Shown piece after piece: positions 16,556 to 24,646 of a stretch of DNA of 41,963 bases. The translations under genes and the position numbers were made by a program. A model generated the notes under the pieces. That model saw only the letters and a program-made list of their open reading frames with translations. It was not told the DNA's origin and did not search any database. Source of the DNA: Candidatus Bathyarchaeota archaeon (lineage in GTDB: Archaea > Thermoproteota > Bathyarchaeia > 40CM-2-53-6 > RBG-13-38-9); the NCBI GenBank assembly GCA_026015185.1, contig JAOZGX010000036.1:1-41963 (forward strand). The letters are read 5' to 3'. The stretch's first letter is position 1; each line of letters opens with the position of its first letter.

Positions 16556-17314
16556 CTAGTGGATTGTCCAACCACCATCAACAGGAACAACAGCGCCCGT
16601 TATCATGCTTGATTGATTAGACACCAAAAAGCATACAGCATTTGCAACATCATCAGTAGTAGCAAGCCGTTTTAGGGGGATTTTATTCATAACATAATCA
16701 TTGAATTCCTTATCCACAAACATCTTTTTAGTGAAAGGCGTTTCAACAAATGTCGGTGATACAGCATTTACTCTAATATTATACTTTGCCCATTCAAATG
16801 CTAGGACTCTGGTTAATTGATCTACAGCTCCTTTACTGGAACAATAAGCAGCACGAAAGGGTAAAGCTACCTTACCTGCTTGTGAAGATATATTAATAAT
16901 AATCCCTTTCTTTCTCGGGATCATCGATAGTATGCCTACAGCTTGGCAACAGAAAAAAAGTCCTTTGATATTTGTATCCATTATCGTGTCCCAAGCTTCA
17001 AGAGTAACTTCTTCAGCATTTTGAGGGATATTAACTCCTGCACTGTTTACCAATATATCAATCTCCCCGAAATCTTTACGGATTTTTTGAGCAGCTTCAG
17101 CTATTTCATCGATTTTTATAACATCCACAGAATCCCATCGACATTTCCTACCGAGTTTCAGTATTTCGTTTCCTGTTTCAGCTAATTTACTTTCAGTCCG
17201 ACTCCAGAGAACAATATCGGCTCCCAATTCAGCCAGTTTAATAGCAGATGCTTTACCAATTCCACTGCTTCCACCAGTTACTAAAGCAATATTGCCCGAA
17301 AAATCTATACTCAA
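16556..17314 (-). CDS. Short-chain dehydrogenase/reductase (SDR)
   Basis: A 252-residue classical SDR. The nucleotide site TGGSSGIG lies at about residues 14-21, the NNAG-equivalent is VNSAGV, the catalytic Ser is in IINISSQAG, and Tyr/Lys are in AAYCSSKGAV (YxxxK). The end PVDGGWTIH is typical of this fold. An Arg in the WSRTESK segment after beta-2 suggests preference for NADP(H). The start is TTG 17314 and is fixed by the Rossmann fold beginning at residue 9. It lies 37 bases before the first ICMT-like gene on the same strand, so it is probably co-transcribed and may act on the same lipid or isoprenoid pathway; this is inference. Confidence 0.92.
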   Translation of the reverse strand: MSIDFSGNIALVTGGSSGIGKASAIKLAELGADIVLWSRTESKLAETGNEILKLGRKCRWDSVDVIKIDEIAEAAQKIRKDFGEIDILVNSAGVNIPQNAEEVTLEAWDTIMDTNIKGLFFCCQAVGILSMIPRKKGIIINISSQAGKVALPFRAAYCSSKGAVDQLTRVLAFEWAKYNIRVNAVSPTFVETPFTKKMFVDKEFNDYVMNKIPLKRLATTDDVANAVCFLVSNQSSMITGAVVPVDGGWTIH

Positions 17315-17438
17315 TTTTCTGCACTCTGTTCATTTAATATTTCTATTAATAGGTATGGAATGTTCCCTTAAGAATTGTTTTATGGCGCCTTCGCTAACAA
17401 AACCAACCTTCAGAGAACTCCTTAGGTCTTAATTACTT

Positions 17439-18011
17439 TTACCCAGATTTTGGTATCCCGATCCATCTTGGGGTTCTTTTCATATATTCACGATAGGTTT
17501 TGCCATAATGGTCAATGCATTGTTGTTCTTCAAGACCGATAAAAACTATCGCTCCAATGATCATTATAATTGTAATTACTAAGAAAATCCATGAAGCGGT
17601 AATTATACTTACGCCTAAGAGAAATACAAAATTAGTAACATACATTGGATGTCTTGAATACCGATATAGTCCTTTAGTAACCGGCTTACCAGGTTTAGTA
17701 TTAGCCCAATTAACTAATATAATTACGCTGCCAATTAGTCCTATCAATGTGATAGGGAGACCTACATAGAACCATGTTGTCCCTAATTTTAATGGGAGGA
17801 AAAAGGAGTATATCACAGCCGGAATAAAGATTAACTTAGAAAAAACACAGAAAATCATTTTCAGTTTGGACAAACCGCTTGTAGATGGATGGGGAGCTCT
17901 TACTTTCGCTACACGAAAAAAGAAAGGCCAAGTAAATATTGAGGGGATCATGAAAATCCAAGCATTCCATAAACCTAATTCAAAATCTATAGGGAGAGAC
18001 ATATTCTTCAT
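17439..18011 (-). CDS. ICMT/PEMT-like membrane methyltransferase
   Basis: A protein of about 190 residues with five or so membrane helices and the SAM-binding core PVTKGLYRYSRHPMYVTNFV, then EEQQCIDHYGKTYREYMKRTPRWIG at the end, the same architecture as the enzyme at 16018-16518 but not closely similar outside these motifs. The start is probably ATG 18011: the TTATAA of the upstream promoter element (18034-18053) lies 25 bases before it, the spacing expected for a leaderless archaeal mRNA, whereas the longer TTG start at 18032 would overlap the promoter. It methylates a membrane-borne substrate; which one is unknown. Confidence 0.82.
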   Translation of the reverse strand: MKNMSLPIDFELGLWNAWIFMIPSIFTWPFFFRVAKVRAPHPSTSGLSKLKMIFCVFSKLIFIPAVIYSFFLPLKLGTTWFYVGLPITLIGLIGSVIILVNWANTKPGKPVTKGLYRYSRHPMYVTNFVFLLGVSIITASWIFLVITIIMIIGAIVFIGLEEQQCIDHYGKTYREYMKRTPRWIGIPKSG

Positions 18012-18033
18012 CCAGTTAATAATTAAATTCAAT

Positions 18034-18053
18034 TGTTATAATTAAGAATTAAT
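18034..18053 (-). promoter_or_regulatory. Promoter element, copy A of the 17-bp motif
   Basis: On the minus strand this reads ATTAATTCTTAATTATAACA. The core AATTCTTAATTATAACA recurs with at most one mismatch at 22050, 26943 and 39370, each time just upstream of a minus-strand gene. TTATAA is a plausible TATA box, 25 bases from ATG 18011. Confidence 0.6.
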
Positions 18054-18147
18054 ATTGAAAGCTTCCAGGATGAAGAGTGGGATTTCCGCACATGGAGCTC
18101 ATATATTTAAACACAAATAACCGAATTCACAATGATTTCAACACTAT

Positions 18148-19245
18148 TTAACGGATATTTAGAACCTTTATTGTTTCCTTCAGCCTTTTCCTTATTGGGA
18201 TGTTTTGAGGGCACTTCGGCTCACATTCACCACATTCTATACAGGCTTCTGCCCACCTTCGCTTTTTGTTTCTTCCCATTTGCCGATAACGCTTTTGTGC
18301 TTGTTTTTCAAGCCCCCATACCTTGAATATATTCATGGCTTTGAAGTTACCAGGAATGTCTACATTATTAGGACAAGGCATACAATAACCGCATTCAGTA
18401 CAATATAGATCCGATAAACGTTTGATTTCTTCTAAAGCACCAATAACTCTCACTTTTTCTTCAGTGGATAACGACTGTTTTCTATTAGCAGTTGCTATAT
18501 TTTCATCTACCATCTCAATTGACGTCATCCCTGAAAGAGCAACAGACACATTAGGGTTTGAAAGTACAAAACGCAAAGCAACCTCAGGTGTACTATTACC
18601 GATCTTGAACATACTTTGTATCTTATCAGAAGGAAATGCAAGTCTGCCTCCCCCAATCGGCCCCATAATCTCTACTCCCATCCCTTTCTTGTGAGCATAA
18701 GCAATGGTTTCCTCATTTCTTCGATCTAGGAGGTTATATTGAACAAGCATGCCATCGAAATCACCTGAATCTATCAACTTCATTATGTTTTCGGGTTTAT
18801 CATGTGATGAAAAGCATGTATGTCGAATAATTCCATCATCTTTTACCTTCCTGAACCTCTCAATTGGTCCTTTTGGATCCAACATCTTACGATAATTATC
18901 CCAGCGAAGTGCATGAAGATGATAGAAATCGATATAATCTACATCAAGTCGCTTTAATGACTTGTCTAAATATTCTTGCCATTCATCACCAGATTTTCCT
19001 TTATAGTGGTTTTTGGTAGCTATATAGACCTTATCCCTTCTACCTTTAATTGCCTCGCCTACTAAATCTTCATTTTTCTGTCTAGAATACATAGAGGCAG
19101 TATCAACATAATTTATACCCAAATCAAAAGCATGTCTCAGAATTTCTACCGATTTATCAAATGAACCTGAGCATGGAAGGCGCATTGCACCAAATCCTAA
19201 AACTGATACCTTTACTCCAATTTTTCCATACTTTCGATACTGCAT
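18148..19245 (-). CDS. Aldo/keto reductase with two [4Fe-4S] sites
   Basis: A 365-residue protein: an aldo/keto reductase barrel (1 to about 265) and a ferredoxin-like tail. The AKR tetrad is visible as Asp48 and Tyr53 (YVDTASMYS), Lys78 (IATKNH) and a His in YHLHAL (109 or 111). The tail has CTECGYCMPC (Cys282, 285, 288, 291) and CIECGECEPKC (Cys335, 338, 341, 345), each followed by Pro, the pattern for [4Fe-4S] clusters. This fusion is common in anaerobes and presumably lets electrons from ferredoxin or another carrier reach the barrel; the substrate is unknown. Start ATG 19245. The gap to the upstream DUF3795 gene on the same strand is about 50 bases. Confidence 0.93.
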   Translation of the reverse strand: MQYRKYGKIGVKVSVLGFGAMRLPCSGSFDKSVEILRHAFDLGINYVDTASMYSRQKNEDLVGEAIKGRRDKVYIATKNHYKGKSGDEWQEYLDKSLKRLDVDYIDFYHLHALRWDNYRKMLDPKGPIERFRKVKDDGIIRHTCFSSHDKPENIMKLIDSGDFDGMLVQYNLLDRRNEETIAYAHKKGMGVEIMGPIGGGRLAFPSDKIQSMFKIGNSTPEVALRFVLSNPNVSVALSGMTSIEMVDENIATANRKQSLSTEEKVRVIGALEEIKRLSDLYCTECGYCMPCPNNVDIPGNFKAMNIFKVWGLEKQAQKRYRQMGRNKKRRWAEACIECGECEPKCPQNIPIRKRLKETIKVLNIR

Positions 19246-19295
19246 CTTATTACCCGTTCAAGATCTTAATCTTCAAATAGCACTTGCGATAGAAT

Positions 19296-19679
19296 CTAAT
19301 CAAATTTCCCATATGGACCTTTCCAATTCTTAGCTATTTTCATAAATTTCGCATATCCTTTTGTTCTGATAAATTCTATTGATTGCTTATATTTTCGATA
19401 TTTATATCCACTTTTATCATGAAAACTTAGAATAATATCGCAGGTATTGTAATCTAGACAATCGGCACATGTTTCAAATTTCCTCTCCCTAAAACAACAC
19501 ACCTTAATTTTACATTTGGCTTTATTGATGTCTCTTCCTCCATCTTCATATCCTAACTTACAACCTGGACAATGACTTCCAGAGATAGATTCGCGACAGG
19601 TTTTACAATATGCACCGCAACATCCAATTTCTCTTATTGGCAAAATCCCCACTTCACTCAAGAGTATATTTTTCTCCAA
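19296..19679 (-). CDS. DUF3795 cysteine-rich protein
   Basis: A 127-residue protein in which the first 80 residues hold twelve cysteines: GCCGAYCKTC (20, 21, 25, 28), HCPGC (37, 40), KCKIKVCC (56, 61, 62) and CADCLDYNTC (71, 74, 80). This is the DUF3795 pattern, frequent in anaerobic archaea and bacteria and thought to bind zinc or an iron-sulfur cluster; no function is proven. The tail GYAKFMKIAKNWKGPYG is a basic helix. The start is TTG 19679; a shorter start closer to the first cysteine pair is possible. It precedes the ferredoxin-tailed reductase on the same strand. Confidence 0.85.
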   Translation of the reverse strand: MEKNILLSEVGILPIREIGCCGAYCKTCRESISGSHCPGCKLGYEDGGRDINKAKCKIKVCCFRERKFETCADCLDYNTCDIILSFHDKSGYKYRKYKQSIEFIRTKGYAKFMKIAKNWKGPYGKFD

Positions 19680-19736
19680 TTTTACACTTTATATTTAAAT
19701 TAATGGCTAGATAATTAGAATAAATGGAGAAAAAAG

Positions 19737-20027
19737 ATGCCTCGTTTTATAGTATTAGGTAATTTTACAGAACAAGGTATTAAGAATATTAAAGATGTAT
19801 CCAAAAGGGATGAAAGTGCTAGGCGAATGATAGAGGAATCTGGAGGGAAGATGCAGCTTTATTATACTTTGGGTGAATATGATTTTATAGCGATTATTGA
19901 GTTACCTAAAGATGAAAATATCGTTGAATTCCTCTTCCAAATCGGCAGCTTAGGTAATGTTCGCACCAAGACATTGAAAGCTTGGAGCGAGTCTGAAATT
20001 TCAGATATAGCCTCCCTAATTCCATGA
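19737..20027 (+). CDS. GYD domain protein
   Basis: A 96-residue protein with a ferredoxin-like alpha/beta fold of the GYD family: MPRFIVLGNFTEQGIKNIKD at the start, then YYTLGEYDFIAIIELPKDE (the G-x-Y-D centre) and the ending IGSLGNVRTKTLKAWSESE. These proteins are related in fold to dimeric barrel domains; no catalytic role is established. Start ATG 19737 behind GGAGAA. The gene is divergent from the DUF3795 gene, with only about 57 bases between the two starts, so their promoters overlap. Confidence 0.85.
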   Translation: MPRFIVLGNFTEQGIKNIKDVSKRDESARRMIEESGGKMQLYYTLGEYDFIAIIELPKDENIVEFLFQIGSLGNVRTKTLKAWSESEISDIASLIP

Positions 20028-20058
20028 TACTTTAGCTTCATTTCAATCCCTCTTTTGT

Positions 20059-20070
20059 ATAGCGCGTGCG
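20059..20070. repeat. ATAGCGCGTGCG, variant of the CG-palindrome motif
   Basis: ATAGCGCGTGCG differs by one base from ATAGCGCGCGCG found at 36293 and 39668. It lies in the short gap between two convergent genes in otherwise A/T-rich DNA. Role unknown. Confidence 0.45.
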
Positions 20071-20098
20071 AAAATAGTAGATTCGCTTGCGTTAATGA

Positions 20099-20830
20099 TC
20101 ATTTTTTATTACTTGTCACAAGTTTACTCCAGTCACGAACTATCCTCTTTTCTCTGTGATAGTTATTCAATTCTCCTCCCAATTTACCAAATAATCCAGT
20201 GCTAGAAATAACTTCAACAGTTGCGAGTATTATTACAGGATGAAAGCTAAACACGTTCATTGTACCTAAATATCTAATAATACCCAAAATACCTGCAGTA
20301 ATTGAAGTCCAAGAACCTGCAAATAAGAAGAACCATTTTCTTTTAGGGGGCATAGCTCTCAAATAACTTGAGTAATTGACCTTTAGAGTTGGAAAAACTA
20401 ATGGACTGATCACAAAACTATCAAGTTTTATTCTAGTAAATTTACCTGCGATAAAGCGACCAAAAGGATAAAGAAAACACATCGTCCACCATATACTCCA
20501 ATATTCATACTCTGCAATTCCTCCCTGAAGATTAAAAATTACGGCATAGAAAAATATGTATTCACAAATGGCTGCTAAAGAAAAACAGATGGGCAGAGCT
20601 ATCCATAATGGAATCGAACCTCCAAATTTTTTTGAATAAAGCAAATCACGTATTTTACTGGCTTTGTTAACAACTACAGCATCGGGATTAGGCATCCGTT
20701 TTATTTGACCAACAATTTTCCAAAAACGTTTCTCCACCCATCTTAAGTTTAAAACATCTTGGTCTTTTGTAATCTGTTTATGAATTTCATCTAAATCTTT
20801 AGTCATTTTCGATACTGTTTGCTTCTTCAT
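20099..20830 (-). CDS. Membrane protein of unknown function, 243 residues
   Basis: The N-terminal about 75 residues are soluble and basic (helix with DLDEIHKQITKDQD), followed by four or five hydrophobic segments (about 76-98, 110-125, 160-190, 195-215) and a basic cytoplasmic tail (REKRIVRDWSKLVTSNKK). The region RFIAGKFTRIKLDSFVISPLVFPTLKVNYSSY is a polar loop between helices. I do not recognise a family. It is the third gene of a minus-strand cassette with two other membrane proteins (gaps of 7 and 13 bases), so it is certainly co-transcribed and probably works with them. Start ATG 20830. Confidence 0.8.
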   Translation of the reverse strand: MKKQTVSKMTKDLDEIHKQITKDQDVLNLRWVEKRFWKIVGQIKRMPNPDAVVVNKASKIRDLLYSKKFGGSIPLWIALPICFSLAAICEYIFFYAVIFNLQGGIAEYEYWSIWWTMCFLYPFGRFIAGKFTRIKLDSFVISPLVFPTLKVNYSSYLRAMPPKRKWFFLFAGSWTSITAGILGIIRYLGTMNVFSFHPVIILATVEVISSTGLFGKLGGELNNYHREKRIVRDWSKLVTSNKK

Positions 20831-20837
20831 ATCTTAA

Positions 20838-21248
20838 TCACTTTTTGTAAAGGTATCCAAGTATAAGTCCGTATGCGATCCACATAGGTAAACCGATTAG
20901 GATTAAGCGGATAGCAGAAGGATGTCCCAGATTAACGAGATAAAGGAAAGATCCTGCTGAAATATCTTTGATTACCCAGATTATCAGTCCAAATAATAAG
21001 CCTTTGATAACACCCTTTCTTGGAATTGAGTCATAAACTACTGTGTATATTCCACCAAAAATTAAGCCCCAGATTAATGCAAGCGTAGTAAATGCTATAG
21101 AAAATAAAACCATTAAAGAAAAGTCCCATATTTCAGGACCGCCAACAACTTCAATAATACCAAGATTGCTGAATATGGATGAGTAAATCACTCCTACTAT
21201 GCCAGCAACGACTCCAGCAATAGCACCTGAACGAATTCCACTTTTCAT
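20838..21248 (-). CDS. Four-helix membrane protein, glycine-rich start
   Basis: A 136-residue protein with four hydrophobic segments. It begins GIRSGAIAGVVAGIVGVIYSS, a small-residue helix, then LALIWGLIFGGIYTVVYDSIPRKGVIKGLLFGLIIWVIKDISAGSF and the ending MWIAYGLILGYLYKK. The protein encoded at the right edge of the window (41660 onward) is a clear paralogue in this second half (LIWGTIFGLIY, GKGVLKGLFFGLMIWLIKDVAAGS), and a 59-residue fragment at 41473 resembles the first helix. No known family is recognised. It is the middle gene of the cassette 20099-22035; start ATG 21248. Confidence 0.8.
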   Translation of the reverse strand: MKSGIRSGAIAGVVAGIVGVIYSSIFSNLGIIEVVGGPEIWDFSLMVLFSIAFTTLALIWGLIFGGIYTVVYDSIPRKGVIKGLLFGLIIWVIKDISAGSFLYLVNLGHPSAIRLILIGLPMWIAYGLILGYLYKK

Positions 21249-21261
21249 ACTCTAATCACTA

Positions 21262-22035
21262 TTACAGGAGCTCTTTCCAAGATCTGTAATTAAAGTATAA
21301 ACCAACTAACGAGATCATATAGAATAATATGAATGTTAAGTCAAATACCCCTCTAGAGAATGTATACCAGATTGGTCCGTCCTGTAGACTAGGTGTAATT
21401 ACTAAATAAGCCATCGCAATTGCCAAGAAATACATTCCTGCGATAAATGCACGTTTGAATAGCTTAATGTAAAACGGGAGTAGTATCCAACCGATAAGTA
21501 TTAGGATCATATAAAGCATACGAGACAAGTCAGATGTAAAAGTCGTTGCACCATAAGCTGTAAGGCCCCAAGTAATAATAGCTAACCAACAAGCTATTGC
21601 ACCTGTTTGATTAGAAGTATATACTAATTTCACCTGCCCAATTTTACCCAGATCTTTGAAAGTTTGATAGCTGAAGTATATGCAGGCAATTGAGATTAAA
21701 AACCAAACAACATATGTGAAATCATATAAACCTCGTGAAAAGGTGAACCAAGGTGCAGTTCCCAACAACTCTGTTAAAAATGCAAGATAACACATTGGAA
21801 CAGCTAAGATGAATATTCCAATAACGAAAGCAGGTCTGAATAGTTTAATGTAAAATGGTATTAGTATCCATCCAATAATTAGGAACAATATGTATATTGG
21901 GTGTGATTTGCTGGACCAAATTGCATAAAAATATGCTGTTAATCCCCACATGAAACTTGCCATTAAACAAGATATTGCACCTGTTTGATTAGGAGTATAA
22001 CTATTAGGCAAATATTCACATCCCCGAATAATCAA
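21262..22035 (-). CDS. Tandem-duplicated membrane protein (NQTG repeats)
   Basis: A 257-residue protein made of two copies of one unit of about 115 residues. Copy 1 (about 13-128) starts YTPNQTGAISC and contains WGLTAYFYA, IIGWILIPFYIKLFRPAF, TFSRGLYDFTYV and YFSYQTFKDL; copy 2 (about 139-257) starts YTSNQTGAIAC and contains WGLTAYGAT, LIGWILLPFYIKLFKRAF, TFSRGVFDLTFI and YFNYRSWKELL. Each unit has about four hydrophobic segments. The NQTGA, GWILxPFYIKLF and TFSRGxxD positions are shared by both copies and are likely functional. No known family is recognised. It is first in the cassette with 20838 and 20099, behind promoter copy B (22050-22066). The start is TTG 22035 or a little further in. 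A truncated relative lies at 39464-39688. Confidence 0.82.
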   Translation of the reverse strand: MIIRGCEYLPNSYTPNQTGAISCLMASFMWGLTAYFYAIWSSKSHPIYILFLIIGWILIPFYIKLFRPAFVIGIFILAVPMCYLAFLTELLGTAPWFTFSRGLYDFTYVVWFLISIACIYFSYQTFKDLGKIGQVKLVYTSNQTGAIACWLAIITWGLTAYGATTFTSDLSRMLYMILILIGWILLPFYIKLFKRAFIAGMYFLAIAMAYLVITPSLQDGPIWYTFSRGVFDLTFILFYMISLVGLYFNYRSWKELL

Positions 22036-22049
22036 TAGCTTATTTTACA

Positions 22050-22066
22050 TGTTATAATTAAGAATT
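22050..22066 (-). promoter_or_regulatory. Promoter element, copy B of the 17-bp motif
   Basis: Exact copy of the 17-bp element in copy A (minus strand AATTCTTAATTATAACA), 15 bases upstream of the taken start of the tandem-repeat membrane protein gene and so the likely promoter of its three-gene cassette. Confidence 0.6.
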
Positions 22067-22168
22067 GGCAATAATTGATTTTTCCAAATTGATTAATATC
22101 AACATTTACGAGTTATACTTTTGGAGTACTATTCTTAAGTTATAGAATTTATTCGGAGCGTGAAAAAT

Positions 22169-23113
22169 ATGGCAGTCAAGTTTGGAGTTCAGATCTGGCA
22201 GGAAGATTTTGATCTTAATGGAATAAAGAATGCATTTATCGAAGCTGAAAAGATGGGGTTTGAATCAGCATGGATCTATGACCATTTTTATCCTATGTCA
22301 AAGATCACAAGTGACTATATGCTTGAGGCATGGACACTTCTTCCTCAGCTGGCAATAGTAACAAATAACCTTAGGTTGGGTGTTTTAGTGACATGTAACT
22401 CCTATAGGCACCCATCAGTATTGGCCAAGATAGCGACAACTGTCGATATAATAAGTAGAGGAAGGTTGGAACTCGGAATGGGGGCAGGATGGTTTGAAGA
22501 GGAATACGCTGCCTATGGCATACCTTTTCCATCGCCCAAGATTAGATTGGAACAGATGGAAGAAGGGATAGAGCTTATGAAAAGGATATGGACCCAAAAA
22601 AAAGCAAACTTCAAAGGTAAACATTATTCTATAAAGGATTTAGTCGCACATCCAAAACCCATCCAGAAACCTTATCCACCAATTATGATTGGGGGAAAAG
22701 GTGATTTTCTGTTAAAAATAGCGGCTAAATATGCTGACAACATCAATTTGGTGAATTGCACTCCAGAAGAATACGGTCAAAGACTTAGCGTTCTAAAGAA
22801 TCATTGCTCAAAAATTGGGCGAGATTACAATAAGATAACAAAGAGCTGGCACGGTCAGATCATAATTGAAGAAAGAGAGAAGGCAAAGGAACTAGCTCAT
22901 AAATTCAAACAGGAATCCTCTATTAAAAGTGTGCAGGAAACAGATTTTGAAGATTTCTTAGATAAAATGATTTTTGGCACTCATGAGGATTGTGTTGAGC
23001 GGATACAGAGTTATATTGACGCGGGGGTTGAATATATCATACCTCATTTTCCATTTTCTGATGGTCTTAAGGCTCATAGAATCTTTATTGATGAGATTGC
23101 TTCTGCTTTCTAA
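22169..23113 (+). CDS. F420-dependent LLM-class oxidoreductase
   Basis: A 314-residue luciferase-like (bacterial luciferase/F420 reductase) TIM-barrel enzyme. Family landmarks are GVQIWQEDFD at the start, ESAWIYDHFYP, LRLGVLVTCNSYRHPSVLAKIATTVD, GRLELGMGAGWFEEEY, and KPIQKPYPPIMIGG. In archaea such proteins usually use coenzyme F420; the close match to the F420 subgroup (TIGR03560-like) favours this over FMN, but the cofactor is inferred. Start ATG 22169, nine bases after GGAG; the GTG at 22160 is too close to the ribosome site. The 3' end overlaps the convergent YhfC-like gene by 29 bases. The substrate is unknown. Confidence 0.9.
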   Translation: MAVKFGVQIWQEDFDLNGIKNAFIEAEKMGFESAWIYDHFYPMSKITSDYMLEAWTLLPQLAIVTNNLRLGVLVTCNSYRHPSVLAKIATTVDIISRGRLELGMGAGWFEEEYAAYGIPFPSPKIRLEQMEEGIELMKRIWTQKKANFKGKHYSIKDLVAHPKPIQKPYPPIMIGGKGDFLLKIAAKYADNINLVNCTPEEYGQRLSVLKNHCSKIGRDYNKITKSWHGQIIIEEREKAKELAHKFKQESSIKSVQETDFEDFLDKMIFGTHEDCVERIQSYIDAGVEYIIPHFPFSDGLKAHRIFIDEIASAF

Positions 23114-23741
23114 TAATGTATGCATATAAGGCTGAAAAAGTAGCCATTAACAAGATTATGGCCTCTACATGCCAAGATGGTAATCTAAGAACTTGATGAA
23201 GCATCATGGAGATAAAGTCTACTGTGGAATGAATTGTCACTGCAATAAAAACCAATGAGAGCTTACTTGAAGTTACTGCCTTATATACGATAAACGTCAT
23301 CGCAACATGGAATAAGATCGCAAAATTTCTTTCAACAGCACTGACTAGTAAATTAGAAGAGATTCCATACCCTTGGATGCAGAATGCAGCTAATATACCA
23401 GTAGTAATTACGATAATTGCTTCAACAATTCCCCAACCCAAACCGAAAGAAAGGACATGCTTCCAATCTACTTGTAGATATTTGATTTTCTTTACAAATC
23501 CAAATTTTAATCCTTCTTCAAATACACCCGCAAGTAAGGCCGTTATAGCAAAGAAAAGAATTCCTGACCCAACTATTCTAGGAAGTATCAAAAGAACTGG
23601 CAATCTTGCATAGAACGATGCAATCCAGCCGAAGGAGCCAAGAGTAAAAGCAAGCCACATCAATTTCTTTCTTCGTGCTATGAAAATGAATAATGTAAGA
23701 GAAGGAACCAATGCTATTGATACAGCAAGCCAAATGACCAT
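23085..23741 (-). CDS. YhfC-like intramembrane metalloprotease
   Basis: A 218-residue protein with about seven hydrophobic segments carrying the putative active-site motifs of the CPBP/PrsW/YhfC group: AGVFEEGLKF (Glu75, Glu76, Lys79), GLGWGIVEA (Glu107), VERNFAILFHV (Glu137, His145) and TIHSTVDF (His171, Asp175). The family is thought to cleave membrane substrates with a metal bound by Glu/His in the helices; the activity of this protein is unproven. Start ATG 23741. It is convergent with, and overlaps, the F420 oxidoreductase gene by 29 bases. Confidence 0.8.
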   Translation of the reverse strand: MVIWLAVSIALVPSLTLFIFIARRKKLMWLAFTLGSFGWIASFYARLPVLLILPRIVGSGILFFAITALLAGVFEEGLKFGFVKKIKYLQVDWKHVLSFGLGWGIVEAIIVITTGILAAFCIQGYGISSNLLVSAVERNFAILFHVAMTFIVYKAVTSSKLSLVFIAVTIHSTVDFISMMLHQVLRLPSWHVEAIILLMATFSALYAYIIRKQKQSHQ

Positions 23742-23775
23742 CTAGATCATGACCATCTCTAGCTTCAAAATCGTC

Positions 23776-24000
23776 CTATTTTAAATATTCTACATTCTTT
23801 ATGCAACCATTAGGAATTACATATACATGTTCGTAAGTCTCGTCAGATTTTCCTATGGCTAAAATCAAATACTTCTCATCTCTTTTGAGCTGCCATCCAA
23901 TTAACTCAATCGTGTCAGGTTTTAACTCATCCAAGTCTTGTTCATATTCAAATTCTTCAAATTCGGTTACATCATGATAAGTGACTTTAACAAGATCCAA
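23776..24000 (-). CDS. Small acidic beta-rich protein, unknown
   Basis: About 74 residues from a TTG start at 24000, chosen because GGGTGAT precedes it by about eight bases; a GTG at 24012 lies inside that ribosome site. The product (DLVKVTYHDVTEFEEFEYEQ, then IELIGWQLKRDEKYLILAIG and VYVIPNGCIKNVEYL) has alternating beta strands with an acidic loop, like a small SH3-like or LSm-like barrel. I do not recognise a named family; short proteins of this look are common in archaea. It lies just upstream of the YhfC-like gene on the same strand. Confidence 0.65.
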   Translation of the reverse strand: MDLVKVTYHDVTEFEEFEYEQDLDELKPDTIELIGWQLKRDEKYLILAIGKSDETYEHVYVIPNGCIKNVEYLK

Positions 24001-24167
24001 TACGAATATCACCCATTAATTCTATATGACAAAAATTATCTAGAATATAGCATTAATATGATTTCGATAAAAATTGATCAATTGAATGAGAGTATTAAAA
24101 GTTGGTTGTAATAGGATTTACATACTCTTATTTGCGATTTTTTGTATTTATATGAGGTTTGATTAAA

Positions 24168-24563
24168 TTGGTTAAGAAGAAGTATATTTTCAAGCCAGAG
24201 GACTACGTAGACGCACCCATTCCAAAGATGGGAAAGATGACTAGAAAGATGATAATCGACTCCAGTACTGTTGACGCTAAAGAGCTAACATTCCTTTATG
24301 GAAGATACGACCCAGATGCTGTTGGTGGAGACTATGAGAAGAAATGTTCACATCCAAACGCTGAAGAGATTATCTATATCACCGGCGGTAAAGGATACGT
24401 AGGCATCACCGATAAAGAATTTTTAGTCGAGAAAGGAGATACTATTTGGGTTCCTAAAAAAGCGGTTCACTGGATGTATAATCCGTTTGATAAGCCATTT
24501 GAGATGCTCACAATCTACTCACGAGCTTCACTTAAAGAAGCAGGTTTAGTAGTTCACGAGTAA
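24168..24563 (+). CDS. Cupin domain protein
   Basis: A 131-residue single-domain cupin. The first metal motif is H-x-N-A-E-E-I-I-Y-I-x-G-G-K-G (CSHPNAEEIIYITGGKG, His and Glu present), and the second is KGDTIWVPKKAVHWMYNP (His near the end). This barrel binds a divalent metal and can act as an isomerase, dioxygenase or sensor. The start is TTG 24168, nine bases after GAGGT; the TTG at 24159 is too close. It lies 83 bases upstream of the second corrinoid/methyltransferase pair on the same strand and could be an accessory enzyme for their substrate; this is inferred from position only. Confidence 0.85.
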   Translation: MVKKKYIFKPEDYVDAPIPKMGKMTRKMIIDSSTVDAKELTFLYGRYDPDAVGGDYEKKCSHPNAEEIIYITGGKGYVGITDKEFLVEKGDTIWVPKKAVHWMYNPFDKPFEMLTIYSRASLKEAGLVVHE

Positions 24564-24646
24564 CAAGTATTATTATGTGAGAGAAAAAATTAGAAAGCAT
24601 CCAAAAAATTTTATTCACTAAACCGCTTGATAAAGGCTGAAGAATA

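Noticed and set aside
17315-17438. Minus-strand 32-codon frame (VGFVSEGAIKQFLREHSIP) between the SDR and the second methyltransferase
   Set aside because: It looks protein-like, perhaps a gene remnant, but has no start codon and is too short to assign.
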